From positions 248,001 to 312,000 of the forward strand of contig NZ_NIJF01000060.1 in assembly GCF_003316765.1 (NCBI RefSeq): 64,000 nucleotides of DNA, written 5' to 3'. This document shows, piece by piece, positions 28,196 to 36,955 of the stretch. The stretch is from Bacillus sp. P14.5. Its GTDB lineage: Bacteria > Bacillota > Bacilli > Bacillales > Bacillaceae_B. The notes below the pieces were generated by a model, which saw only the letters and a list, made by a program, of their open reading frames with translations, was not told the origin of the DNA and made no database searches. Made by a program: the position numbers and the translations under genes. Position 1 is the stretch's first letter. Each line of letters opens with the position of its first letter.

Positions 28196-29230
28196 TTAAG
28201 GAAGCAAAACAACCTTCCCTAATTTCCCGGCTTTTTTAAAATACTCTTGAGCTTCCCGTGCCTGCTGCAATGGAAAGGTACGATCGATCACTGGTTTGAT
28301 TTTCCCATCAGAAATAGCCCCCAGCATCCGTTGAAACTCTTCTCTTGTCCCTAACACTGAGCCATAAAGAGTAATATGCTTTAAGTATAGAGTTCGGAAA
28401 TCAAGCTCAGTCTTCTGACCGCCGGCAGACCCGGAAGTACAGAATTTCCCGCCTTTTTTCAAAACCTCCAGGGAAGTGGAGAACAAAGCATCGCCCACAA
28501 CATCTACTACCGAATCAATGGGACCGCCATTCACCTCCAGGATTTCTTGGGCAAGGTCTGCTGACTTATAGGACACAACATGAGACGCTCCAAGGTCTTT
28601 CATCTTTTCCGCCAGCGCTAAATCTCCCACAATCGCAATGACCTTTGCACCAAAGACCTTCGAAGCGATTTGAACATTCAATGAGCCGACACCGCCATTT
28701 GCCCCAGTAACCATGACAGTCTCCCCAGGCCGTACGTTCACTTGTTCTACCATATGCCAAGCGGTTAAACCACTGACTGAAAAGACTGCACTTTCAATAA
28801 AATCTGAGAGAGGCATGTCAAAACAAAGCTTAGCAGGCCACACAACATATTCTGCATATCCGCCATCATATTCCGACCCTATGAAAGACATATCTTCTGA
28901 AATATGTTCAGTCCCAGGGTCTCCGCTTGAGGTGAACGGGAAAAGAACCACGTCTTTTCCTATCATCCCTTCAGCTACATCTTTCCCTGTCCCTATGATC
29001 GTTCCGGTAATATCAGAGCCGGGAGTACGTGGAAATTGAACTCCTTCAGGCCGCCAGCCAGACTTGGAACCCTTTCCGTAAGCACCTTCCCTCATCCAGA
29101 TTTCAGTGTTATTTATCGCACATGCTTTTACTTTAATCAGCACTTCATTTTCTTTAGGCTGTGGTATAGGTACATTAACAATTTCTAACTTATCAAGACC
29201 GCCATATCCAGTAACTTGCACAGCTAACAT
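28196..29230 (-). CDS. Zinc-type alcohol dehydrogenase / quinone oxidoreductase (MDR superfamily)
   Basis: The 344-residue protein has a GroES-like N-terminal domain (NVPIPQPKENEVLIKVKACAINNTEIWMREG) and a Rossmann domain with VMVTGANGGVGSLNVQIA. The structural-zinc cysteines of classic alcohol dehydrogenases are absent, pointing to a quinone-oxidoreductase-like NADPH enzyme. Substrate unknown. The frame is open 59 codons further upstream, but GGAGG stands 8 nt before the ATG at 29230, which starts the family's usual N-terminus MLAVQVTGYGG. Confidence 0.88.
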   Translation of the reverse strand: MLAVQVTGYGGLDKLEIVNVPIPQPKENEVLIKVKACAINNTEIWMREGAYGKGSKSGWRPEGVQFPRTPGSDITGTIIGTGKDVAEGMIGKDVVLFPFTSSGDPGTEHISEDMSFIGSEYDGGYAEYVVWPAKLCFDMPLSDFIESAVFSVSGLTAWHMVEQVNVRPGETVMVTGANGGVGSLNVQIASKVFGAKVIAIVGDLALAEKMKDLGASHVVSYKSADLAQEILEVNGGPIDSVVDVVGDALFSTSLEVLKKGGKFCTSGSAGGQKTELDFRTLYLKHITLYGSVLGTREEFQRMLGAISDGKIKPVIDRTFPLQQAREAQEYFKKAGKLGKVVLLP

Positions 29231-29475
29231 CAGTTGTCCTCCAACCTTCTTTGTAGTTATCAATGTCCACTTTCTATTATTTTTTGCTGAGATGATTTTT
29301 ATGCATGAAGCGCAGCAAACAAGCTCAGGGGATATGGATGAGTTCACCTGCATCTTTCTATAAGACAACAAGAATGAAATATTTTTTTTCAACATAACCT
29401 GTTTCACATTAAAAAGATTTAAATATGCCCCTTATCCAGCTGAATAGAGGGTTTTTCTTTAATCTTAAGGAAATA

Positions 29476-29500
29476 ATGGGGTCAGACCCCTTTGTCCCTC
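29476..29500. repeat. GGGGTCAGACCCC palindrome
   Basis: ATGGGGTCAGACCCCTTTGTCCC is a short palindrome overlapping the 3' end of the C1q-like gene. It resembles the GGGACA family dispersed in this window. Confidence 0.5.
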
Positions 29501-30095
29501 AAATCAACTTGACTCCTGCAAAACTAGTACGCATGTTGGGAAATATTACTCCTGGAACGGTACTGAGCGCAATAATATCTACTTCGTCCCCTTCCTCCAA
29601 GGAGACAATTTCACAAAGGTCGGTAATACCCGCAATTCTTGCATTGGCTCCAGTAAAATCCACTTCAAAATCCACTGCGACTCCGTTCACTCTTAATTGC
29701 ATGACAAATTCATATTCACTCTCAGATTCATCAGGTAAAAAGAGAAGAGTTGAAGTAAATAAATACACACCTTTCTTCTTTGCCACGAAGGTGGATGCAG
29801 CCTCATCATATTCGTTGTTTAAATCAAACAGTTTATCATTAAAGGAAACTTCGTAATTCATAAGACTGTTCGGTATGAGGGTTTCTGTATTTTTGAGAGC
29901 TCTAAAAGCGGACTTATTGTCCTGGTTTCTATCATGAGATCCATTTATATTAATATTAATCACAGGATTTCCAATGACAGTCAGATACTCGATATCGTTG
30001 AAAGTTGGAGAATTCTGATGTTCTTGTTTTTGTATCGATTGATTTTTATTTTCGAGCAATCCATTTAATATTGAATTGATTTTTTTATCCTTCAT
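29499..30095 (-). CDS. C1q/TNF-like domain protein, probable spore-surface
   Basis: The 198-residue protein has a polar N-terminus (residues 1-60, KNKINSILNGLLENKNQ type) and a C-terminal C1q-like beta-sandwich: SAFRALKNTETLIPNS, YDEAASTFVAKKKGVYLFTSTLLF, EFVMQLRVNGVAV, IVSLEEGDEVDIIAL and SFAGVKLI. The F-x-A-x-x-x-G-x-Y-x-F element is the classic C1q core. It has neither collagen nor the shared N-terminal domain. I prefer the ATG at 30095, as the GTG at 30104 overlaps the AAGGAG site. Trimeric head on the spore is inferred. Confidence 0.75.
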   Translation of the reverse strand: MKDKKINSILNGLLENKNQSIQKQEHQNSPTFNDIEYLTVIGNPVINININGSHDRNQDNKSAFRALKNTETLIPNSLMNYEVSFNDKLFDLNNEYDEAASTFVAKKKGVYLFTSTLLFLPDESESEYEFVMQLRVNGVAVDFEVDFTGANARIAGITDLCEIVSLEEGDEVDIIALSTVPGVIFPNMRTSFAGVKLI

Positions 30096-30218
30096 TCGTC
30101 TCACTCCTTAAGGGATTGTATTCAAATGGAATGAAAATACCAACTAGTAATCTTCTCTTTTATTTTATTCATAGAATAGTAAAAGCGTTTGTACGCTTAC
30201 CTTTTATAGTAAGTGTTC

Positions 30219-30320
30219 CTAGCTCAACCCCTGGAAGGTAAACACATGAAAAGGATCATATTTCCTGATCACCAATTGTGCCTGGTCATACTTCCCTTTT
30301 AAGTAATTAACCGATTGGGT
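30219..30320 (-). pseudogene. C-terminal fragment of a berberine-bridge oxidoreductase
   Basis: The minus strand encodes YLKGKYDQAQLVIRKYDPFH, then VFTFQGLS and a stop. This matches the end of the intact enzyme at 2368 (RKYDPFNVFSFPQGL). Nothing upstream of it extends the protein, so it is a stub of a deleted gene. Confidence 0.75.
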
Positions 30321-30334
30321 ATAAATTTTGAAAA

Positions 30335-30363
30335 TTGGTGGGACGTTGAACCTTTGTCCCCCT
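30335..30363. repeat. GGTGGGACGTTGAACC..GTCCC palindrome
   Basis: TTGGTGGGACGTTGAACCTTTGTCCC shares its core with the copies at 22197 and 33062. It lies just beyond the oxidoreductase stub. Confidence 0.5.
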
Positions 30364-30455
30364 TTTTCAAGTGTGATATTTATCACATCTTTTTACTTCA
30401 TATTCTTTTAATATAGGGGTGGGGGTATTGCAAAAACTTAAAAGGAGCGGATAAT

Positions 30456-32108
30456 ATGAATAAAAAAATCGTTATTATTGGCGGAGTTGCCGGCGGAGCT
30501 TCAGCGGCTGCCCGTTTACGCAGATTAGATGAAACATCCACTATCGTTATGTTTGAAAGAGGAGAACACATTTCCTTTGCTAATTGCGGATTGCCATATT
30601 ATATCGGAGAAACTATTCTAGAACGTGAAAAGCTGCTTGTCCAAACGGTTGAGGGCATGAGCAAGAAGTTCAACCTGGACATTCGTAACTTAAGCGAAGT
30701 GACCAGCATCAACCGGAATGAAAAAAAAGTAACCGTAAAAGATTTAAAAACAAACAATGTCTATAAGGAAGATTATGATGTGCTTGTGCTTTCACCGGGT
30801 GCTAAACCAATCATCCCCCCAATTCCCGGCCTGAAAGAAGCGGATAATATTTTTACACTTAGAAACATTCCGGATACCGACAGAATCAAAAGCTATGTAG
30901 ATGACCAGAACCCAGACAAAGCAGTAGTAGTTGGCGGCGGTTTTATCGGACTTGAAATGGCGGAAAATCTTGCTCATCGTGGAGTAAATGTGACGCTTGT
31001 TGAAATGGCCAATCAGGTCATGGCCCCTGCTGATTATGAGATGGCAGCTATTGTCCACAAGCATCTTCGCGATAAAGGTGTTACTTTGATCCTTGAAGAT
31101 GGAGTGAATTCTTTTGAAAACAATGGTAAGAAGGTCATTTTGAACAGCGGAAAAGACATCTCAACAGACATGGTCATACTTTCTATTGGTGTGAAACCGG
31201 AAAGCAGTCTTGCTGTAAATGCTGGTCTTTCAGTCGGTGAGCGCGGAGGAATTCTTGTTAATGAATATATGCAAACGAATGATGAAAGTATCTTCGCACT
31301 TGGAGATGCTGTTGAGGTAAAAGATTATATTAGCGGCAGTGCTGCAATGATTCCTCTTGCAGGGCCGGCCAACCGCCAAGGACGAATAGTCGCAAATAAT
31401 ATTTATGGCAAAAAAGAACCTTATAAAGGAACATTAGGAACAGGAATTGCGAAGGTATTTGATTTAACTGTTGCCACAACAGGAAACAATGAAAAAACAT
31501 TGAAACGGTTAGGGAAAGAATATAAAGCAGTTCATATCCATCCTGCTTCCCATGCTGGGTATTACCCAGGGTCACATCCCATAGCACTAAAGGTGCTCTT
31601 TGATCCTGAAAACGGAACAATCCTTGGAGCACAGGCAATTGGGGAAGATGGAGTCGACAAGCGAATTGATGTTATTGCTACGGCAATCAAAGGTAACTTG
31701 ACGATTTATGATCTCACTGAAATCGAACTGGCTTATGCCCCTCCTTTCTCATCTGCTAAGGATCCTGTTAATATGGCGGGATATGTGGCTGCTAATATGT
31801 TGGATGAAGGTATTCAGACAATTCAATGGCACGAAATTAATTCAATAGTAGAAGCGGGCGGTCTCTTGATTGATGTTCGGGAACCAAATGAAAGAAAAAA
31901 TGGCTTCATATCTGGATCCATTAACATCCCCCTTAGTGAGCTTCGCGACCGTCTTACAGAGTTTCCGAAAGATAAGCCGGTGTATGTATCCTGCCAGGTT
32001 GGATTGCGCGGATATCTTGCAACCCGGATTCTTGCAGGTAATGATTTTGATGTTTTTAACCTTGATGGAGGCTGGAAAACGTATTCAGCTGTATATGGTG
32101 GAGAATAA
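30456..32108 (+). CDS. cdr: CoA-disulfide reductase with C-terminal rhodanese domain
   Basis: The 550-residue protein has an FAD site (IVIIGGVAGGASAAARLRRL), the single redox cysteine of CoADR in SFANCGLPYY (Cys43-44), an NAD(P)H site (AVVVGGGFIGLEMAENLA) and the second FAD motif (IFALGDAVE). Residues ~455-550 are a rhodanese domain with active Cys in VSCQVGLRGY. This is the CoADR-RHD type described in Bacillus anthracis, which reduces CoA disulfide or persulfide with NAD(P)H to keep thiols reduced. AAGGAG precedes the ATG by 9 nt. It is monocistronic. Confidence 0.92.
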   Translation: MNKKIVIIGGVAGGASAAARLRRLDETSTIVMFERGEHISFANCGLPYYIGETILEREKLLVQTVEGMSKKFNLDIRNLSEVTSINRNEKKVTVKDLKTNNVYKEDYDVLVLSPGAKPIIPPIPGLKEADNIFTLRNIPDTDRIKSYVDDQNPDKAVVVGGGFIGLEMAENLAHRGVNVTLVEMANQVMAPADYEMAAIVHKHLRDKGVTLILEDGVNSFENNGKKVILNSGKDISTDMVILSIGVKPESSLAVNAGLSVGERGGILVNEYMQTNDESIFALGDAVEVKDYISGSAAMIPLAGPANRQGRIVANNIYGKKEPYKGTLGTGIAKVFDLTVATTGNNEKTLKRLGKEYKAVHIHPASHAGYYPGSHPIALKVLFDPENGTILGAQAIGEDGVDKRIDVIATAIKGNLTIYDLTEIELAYAPPFSSAKDPVNMAGYVAANMLDEGIQTIQWHEINSIVEAGGLLIDVREPNERKNGFISGSINIPLSELRDRLTEFPKDKPVYVSCQVGLRGYLATRILAGNDFDVFNLDGGWKTYSAVYGGE

Positions 32109-32157
32109 TATGGCAGGCCTTCTTTTAAGGAGGGCCTGCCATATGTATGTTTTTTTA
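32108..32157 (+). terminator. Terminator of the CoA-disulfide reductase gene
   Basis: ATATGGCAGGCCTTC pairs with GAGGGCCTGCCATAT, followed by GTATGTTTTTTT. Confidence 0.85.
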
Positions 32158-32427
32158 CAAAACACCAGCTTAGGCAATCACTACATAATTACTATAACAG
32201 GAGACCGATGAAGAGATAAATGAAAGCTCTAACGCCAAATAATCCCCCCCTAAATTGATGTAACCTTGTGTGAAATGTTTAAAAAACGTATTGTTAAGAA
32301 AAATAATTGAACACTAATAGTTTATTGAAGCAGGAATTAGGATGAAGAACACAAGAAACTACCAGCTATAACTCTTGCGTCAGGTTTTATGTCAGGCTCA
32401 ACTAGAACAGCCAGTGAGGAGTAAATT

Positions 32428-32646
32428 GTGATTAAAGAGGGAGACACCCTTTGGGGCATTGCCCACGATGATGCCCAAGATGCTGCTTCAAATGAAAATA
32501 ATGAGGAAGACAACAATGCCGCTAATAATACAGAAATCAATGATACAGAATCGAATAATGAGCAGAACAATTCATCACTAACACAAGTTGATGAAGAAGA
32601 AAGAGAAAATGACGGTGAAATGATGAATGACTATCAAGGTAAGTAA
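32428..32646 (+). pseudogene. Stub of a LysM-domain protein
   Basis: The frame from a GTG at 32428 reads MIKEGDTLWGIAHDDAQ, the start of a LysM peptidoglycan-binding motif (xVxxGDTLWxIA). It then passes into an Asn/Glu-rich tail (NENNEEDNNAANNTEIN) and stops. Just upstream is an in-frame TAA, and before it TLASGFMSGS-like residues, as if a signal peptide had been disabled. No ribosome site precedes the GTG. I read it as the decayed N-terminus of a secreted LysM protein. Confidence 0.5.
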
Positions 32647-32837
32647 GATCGATATTCTGTTTCCACTACAATAATTATGATTGGTACAATTCACCGAGCA
32701 TTTTACATTACAAATATAAAAAGAACAGGAGTGATTTCACTGCTGTTCTTTTTAATGCACAGGTCATAGAGTTCCGGGAAGGATAGGTCTTTTCCCAACG
32801 GATCATTCCCCTAAATGAAATAAACCTTCTACTCTAA

Positions 32838-33045
32838 TCTCCTGCACCGTCATCTTCCAACTTGAAGCTGCCAGTCATTTTTCTTGCTCTTTATAGTCCG
32901 GCACAATTTTTCCGAGAAGACGCCAGAAGGACCGGTCATAATTAAGGTGAAACATGTGGCACATTTCATGAACGACTACCTAATCGAGCACTTCCTGGGG
33001 AGCCATGTCAAGCTTCCAATTGAATGTCTTTATTGGGCATAATTC
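32838..33045 (-). pseudogene. Second decayed copy of the YgjP-like metallopeptidase
   Basis: The minus strand matches the 3' end of 10009-10716 (shared words TATAGTCCGGCACAATTTTTCC, CGCCAGAAGGACCGGTCATAA in part). The region encoding HEMxHM is still recognisable, but the frame has stops (for example in the stretch read as ATGAACGACTACCTAATCG). No 5' half is present. Confidence 0.7.
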
Positions 33046-33061
33046 TAAATTAAAATTGTAA

Positions 33062-33098
33062 AAATTTGGTGGGACAATGAACCTGTCCCTGTGTCCCT
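33062..33098. repeat. GGTGGGACAATGAACCTGTCCC palindrome
   Basis: Same family as 22197 and 30335. Here too it borders a gene remnant, the metallopeptidase fossil. Confidence 0.55.
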
Positions 33099-33206
33099 AT
33101 ATAGCCGTTTAAATCTGAAAAATAATAAAATAGCGGAAAGGCTTTCCGGGACAAACTTCGTTTGGATTTCATAAAATATAGAAGCGTTCGAAAGGAGGTT
33201 TTTTAA

Positions 33207-33626
33207 ATGAAGAACTATAATCAAGGTTTTTATTGTGAACTGGAACTGCCACCGGAAAGTTGTACCGGCGTTTACCCCCCTCCAACTCCAACTCCGCCCC
33301 CGGCCACTATGGTCTCTGATGAAATTTGCGGAAATATCAATCAACTTTGCGATGGTGTACCTGTTGAGTACTGGAAAGCCATGTTAGTGGACGAAATGGT
33401 CTCAGGTTCGATCAGTGTTTTTAATAGAAGTGGATGCATCATTACTGTCAGGGCCCGAACAGGAGGAGGGAATTTAACGACCCTTTTTACTATTGAACGG
33501 AGCGGACAAACGAAGTCGGCCAGCCTTGGTGCATTTTCTTCTTTAGAGATAAGCTGCAGCGGTGGAGAGTCACAGATATGCACTGGAAGTTACTGTATTA
33601 ACGTTCACTATCCCAAAGGTTGTTGA
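33207..33626 (+). CDS. Ena/DUF3992-like spore appendage subunit with proline-rich connector
   Basis: The 139-residue protein ends with GSYCINVHY, which fits the GxxCxxxxY motif of the Ena endospore-appendage family exactly. The N-terminus carries two early cysteines and a Pro/Thr-rich linker (YPPPTPTPPPA) that could act as the flexible N-terminal connector joining fibre subunits. The core contains ICGNINQLCDG, SGSISVFNRSGCIITVRA and ISCSGGESQICTG. AAAGGAGG precedes the ATG. It is convergent with two further appendage-type genes, sharing a bidirectional terminator. Confidence 0.75.
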   Translation: MKNYNQGFYCELELPPESCTGVYPPPTPTPPPATMVSDEICGNINQLCDGVPVEYWKAMLVDEMVSGSISVFNRSGCIITVRARTGGGNLTTLFTIERSGQTKSASLGAFSSLEISCSGGESQICTGSYCINVHYPKGC

Positions 33627-33632
33627 AGTAAT

Positions 33633-33670
33633 AAGAGAACAAGGCAGAACTGGTCCTGCCTTGTTCTCTT
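33633..33670. terminator. Bidirectional terminator between convergent appendage genes
   Basis: AGAGAACAAGGCAG pairs with CTGCCTTGTTCTCT; T-rich sequence follows on the plus strand. Confidence 0.8.
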
Positions 33671-34183
33671 CTATGAAAAATTCTTTATCTCAGAAACCTT
33701 ACATAAGGAGAGTGCTATAAAACGATTATTATCTCTAACTTTGATAATTCCTTCTCCTGTCTCCAAAATAATCGTATTTTGCAAATTATTAAAGGCCGGT
33801 CCCAAAACATCAACATCCGCTTCCGTAATCTCGTCAAAAAACTCCCGGACCGGCCTTTCGCAGCAGTCACATTCTCCTCCGCGTCCACCGACCGGAGCTG
33901 GCATCAAAGTTGCAGTTTGCACTTCAGGTGCTTGTACACCAACGACGAGACAGATAGGAAGCGCAATTACAGCGCTTCCTTGTCTGAACGTAACAATGAA
34001 ATCATTTACACTATTAATGACAGCATTATTGTATTGTCCGTTAGTATTATCGATTGTACCTATACTGACTGTTCTTCCCACCAGCTGCCGCAGCACATTT
34101 TCCATGGGGCCAACACAGCAGTCACAGATATACGCTTTACGATCCTGATCTGGACAACAGCACCCTGTATTAGAATGCTCCAT
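33671..34183 (-). CDS. Cysteine-rich two-domain protein of the spore appendage cluster
   Basis: The 170-residue protein has an internal duplication. Half 1 (residues ~18-83) runs CDCCVGPMENVLRQLVGRTV to VIALPICLVVGVQ, and half 2 (~105-167) runs CDCCERPVREFFDEI to FIALSLCKVSEI. Before them is a CCC cluster (residues 8-10). Each half has the pattern V-x-I-x-T...V-x-x-V..F-I-V..., suggestive of a small five-stranded Sm-like barrel. No function is known to me. Ten cysteines and the position 45 bp from an Ena gene suggest a disulfide-linked anchor or cap for the fibre. AAGGAGGT precedes the ATG. Confidence 0.6.
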   Translation of the reverse strand: MEHSNTGCCCPDQDRKAYICDCCVGPMENVLRQLVGRTVSIGTIDNTNGQYNNAVINSVNDFIVTFRQGSAVIALPICLVVGVQAPEVQTATLMPAPVGGRGGECDCCERPVREFFDEITEADVDVLGPAFNNLQNTIILETGEGIIKVRDNNRFIALSLCKVSEIKNFS

Positions 34184-34227
34184 TACATGACCTCCTTATT
34201 AAATAAAGAAGAGGCGGGTATATCAAA

Positions 34228-34635
34228 TCAACCGAAGTCTTGAGGTTCAAGAACATCATAATGAAGATCGATACAATATTTACCACGGCATACATTTTGA
34301 ACTCCACCATCGGCTCTACATTGAATCGTAACATCAACAGGATTAAGAACGGTAAGTGAACGAGTATTTGATGGATATACAGTAAAAGACTCCACCGTGT
34401 TATTTCTTTTCCTTACATTTATTGTTACTGCTCTATCACAACCTGAATCATAATAAACACTTACTGTGGCAGCCGTTTGAGCTCCAGCATCGAAAAACCC
34501 ATCCCCTAATCTCCAAAGAGTATTAACATCAACATTATCACTATTACACGGAATAGCAAAGTTACCACAAAAACTATCGTTGACTATATCACCAATAACA
34601 GTTTGATCAGGACAACAAGCACTGCAATTACCCAC
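34228..34635 (-). CDS. Ena/DUF3992-like spore appendage subunit (Ena1-type)
   Basis: The 135-residue protein shows the best Ena match in the window: N-terminal connector MGNCSACCPDQ with the CC motif, a third cysteine at DSFCGNF, a jelly-roll core (ATVSVYYDSGCDRAVTINV, VESFTVYPSNTRSL, VTIQCRADGG) and C-terminal GKYCIDLHY (GxxCxxxxY). In Ena1 fibres the connector cysteines bond to neighbouring subunits. I start it at the GTG at 34635, with GAGGTGA 6 nt upstream, rather than at 34644. It reads into the two-domain cysteine-rich gene 44 nt later, suggesting an operon. Confidence 0.78.
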   Translation of the reverse strand: MGNCSACCPDQTVIGDIVNDSFCGNFAIPCNSDNVDVNTLWRLGDGFFDAGAQTAATVSVYYDSGCDRAVTINVRKRNNTVESFTVYPSNTRSLTVLNPVDVTIQCRADGGVQNVCRGKYCIDLHYDVLEPQDFG

Positions 34636-34749
34636 AAGTATCACCTCTTAAGAATTTATATTACATTTTCATACTATGTTAAAAAATGGTAGGTGATTGG
34701 ACAAACTCCTTAATTTAAAAGTTTTTTCAAGGGACAGGTCCCTTTGCAG

Positions 34750-36021
34750 TCATTTCAGACGAGACCATATTACTACCGGAATCAGTATAAGAGATAAAAG
34801 TCCTCCAGCCAAAGACAACATAGAAAAGCTTGAGTTTGCTACTACCATTCCGGACAAAGCACCACCAGAGGCTCCAGCTAAAGCAATAAATACATCTATT
34901 GTTCCTTGAGTTTTCGCCCTGGTTGATGGATCTGTTGAATCAACAATTTTAGCTGTACCGCTAATCAATCCAAAGTTCCAGCCAATCCCTAATAAAGACA
35001 AAGCAATAAGCATGAAAACCATTGAATCCCCAGGTGCAACGGCAGCCAGCACACCCGACAATAGAAGGGTTGCACCGGACGCAATTGCCATAGGAGTCCT
35101 ACCTGCTTTATCAACCAGAATCCCAGTAATGAGTGAAGGAAGATACATGGAACCAATATGAACACCAATGACAAAACCTATTGCACCCAGACCATGGCCA
35201 TGATGTTCCATATGAACAGGTGTCATCGTCATAATAGCTATCATGACCATTTGTGTAAGAATCATAACAACAGCACCAACGGTAATGCCTCTTTTATTCC
35301 GTTTCTCTTCTCGGTGGGTTATTAAAGATTCATCATCAGCTGCCAGATAACTTCTGGCTTCAAGCGGAGTCATTGATTTCAGTAATAAAAAGGGATCGGG
35401 ACGGAGAAAGATAAATATGACCATACCAGCGATAATGAATGCCGCCGCTGACAAAATAAAAGGTCCAGCCAAGGCGGGAATTCCTAAAGAATCAGCAAAG
35501 TCTCCCATTACACCCACTAAATTCGGGCCGGCAAATGCACCGAAAGTCGTTGAAACCATTGCAATACTTACAGCCGTAGCTCGCTGGTTTTTCTTGGCTA
35601 AATCTGTTCCTGCATAACGTGTCTGCAAATTTGTTGCTGTTCCTGCTCCATAAATGAGCAAGGATAATAATAAAAGCAACACACTGTTAACTATAGCCGC
35701 AATCACTACGCCAATTGCTCCTATGCCCCCTGTAATGAAACCAGTGGTTAAACCGGTGCGCCGGCCATATCGCTGAGAAAGCCTGCCTACGATATATGCT
35801 GCAGCAGCTGATCCAAGAGTAAATAGAGCTGCAGGCAATCCTGCATAGGCTTCTGTCCCCAACATTTGCTTTGCAAGAAGTGCTCCGACAGTAATCCCCG
35901 CGGCCAGTCCTGCCCCTCCAAATAGTTGAGATATACTTACGATAATTAACGTCCGCTTATATAATCTTCTCTTTGCATCAGGTGATTCAGTATAACTTTT
36001 CTTCAACGCTTCATTGGACAT
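34750..36021 (-). CDS. MFS transporter
   Basis: The 423-residue protein has twelve predicted membrane segments. Signature loops are present: GRLSQRYGRRTGL between helices 2 and 3 (MFS motif GxLaDrxGrr) and GILVDKAGRTPM between helices 8 and 9. The substrate cannot be told. A His-rich loop (HMEHHGHGLG) between helices 7 and 8 is unusual. GGAGGGGAGA stands before the ATG at 36021; the longer frame from 36042 lacks a site. It lies between appendage and collagen-related genes but shows no link to them. Confidence 0.88.
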   Translation of the reverse strand: MSNEALKKSYTESPDAKRRLYKRTLIIVSISQLFGGAGLAAGITVGALLAKQMLGTEAYAGLPAALFTLGSAAAAYIVGRLSQRYGRRTGLTTGFITGGIGAIGVVIAAIVNSVLLLLLSLLIYGAGTATNLQTRYAGTDLAKKNQRATAVSIAMVSTTFGAFAGPNLVGVMGDFADSLGIPALAGPFILSAAAFIIAGMVIFIFLRPDPFLLLKSMTPLEARSYLAADDESLITHREEKRNKRGITVGAVVMILTQMVMIAIMTMTPVHMEHHGHGLGAIGFVIGVHIGSMYLPSLITGILVDKAGRTPMAIASGATLLLSGVLAAVAPGDSMVFMLIALSLLGIGWNFGLISGTAKIVDSTDPSTRAKTQGTIDVFIALAGASGGALSGMVVANSSFSMLSLAGGLLSLILIPVVIWSRLK

Positions 36022-36955
36022 GTTATCTCCCCTCCTCTCCACTGCGGTAAGTTAAGTAGATTAGCGTTTTAGTAATAAAAATAAGATATTGTTTAACTCA
36101 TTGCTTGTGTTCTTTCAGTTAGTGATTCTGATAGTAATAAAGGAAGTACTCGCCTAATTTCATTTTAAAGGGCTTCGATTAATTAGTGAAATGCATTATT
36201 ATTATATTTATAATGCAGTTAGCGTATTATATAAAAATAAAGCAACAAAAATGTCGGTTGCTTAAAAGCTTTATAACACAGAAGTTTTGGCTATGATACT
36301 TACTTCACCTTTTTTCAATGATCTCTGACAGGTCGATCGCCCCTTTTTCAAAAAGTTTTATATTTTCGAAGCACATTATATTATGCAATAAGAAGTTCGC
36401 AGGAAGTCATCTAGAAAATCACCTTATACTGTTGAAAGCAAATCATGGACCAGAAAAGAATGAAAAGAGAAAACGTTTGAGGACCTTATAAAGATTACAA
36501 CAAAAGATTGACTGTAATCTGCTTCAACTTTAATTGATTCTATAATAAAATTTTTTATCACAAGCAACAATTTTATAGAATAGAGTCCCATACAATATAA
36601 AATTTAAAAGCCTGATTCCTCAGTGTGAAAATTGAGAAATCAGGCTTTAGTTTTTTCACTGAAAAGCGAACTTGTTTCTAAATGTAATCGAATTATTTCT
36701 CTCTACTTACATTCTCTTTCTAAGATATTATGACAATAATTTGATATTTGGTAAAAAAGGAAGGAAGATGCAACTGTCCCTCTACCTCTTAGAAAATATT
36801 CAACTAGTACTTCCTTTACATTGTTTAGAAAGTATAGGTAACCTCTCCTGACCCTTCTAAGGGGGGATGTCTGTCCAATCCTCTGTGAAGATCTGCGCAT
36901 ATGATAGGAATATGTAGACATATTACCATACAGTAAAAGGAGGAATCATATCTAA
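36022..36955. other. Gene-free stretch with an orphan terminator
   Basis: AT-rich, about 930 bases. It contains the terminator at 36607 and a GGACAG-like repeat near 36757-36785, but no supported gene. The final 40 bases hold the upstream signals of the 36956 gene, including CATACAGTA, which fits a sigma-K -10 (CATAnnnTA). Confidence 0.5.
36607..36656. terminator. Orphan bidirectional terminator
   Basis: AAAGCCTGATT pairs with AATCAGGCTTT with T6 on the plus side. No gene ends nearby on either strand. Confidence 0.6.

Noticed and set aside
34226..34236. Ena genes as secreted fimbrial adhesins
   Set aside because: No signal peptides. The GxxCxxxxY motif and N-terminal CC connector fit spore appendage subunits better.
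36703..36921. 72-residue minus-strand frame before the 36956 gene
   Set aside because: No ribosome site; overlaps the upstream signals of the plus-strand gene and a repeat.
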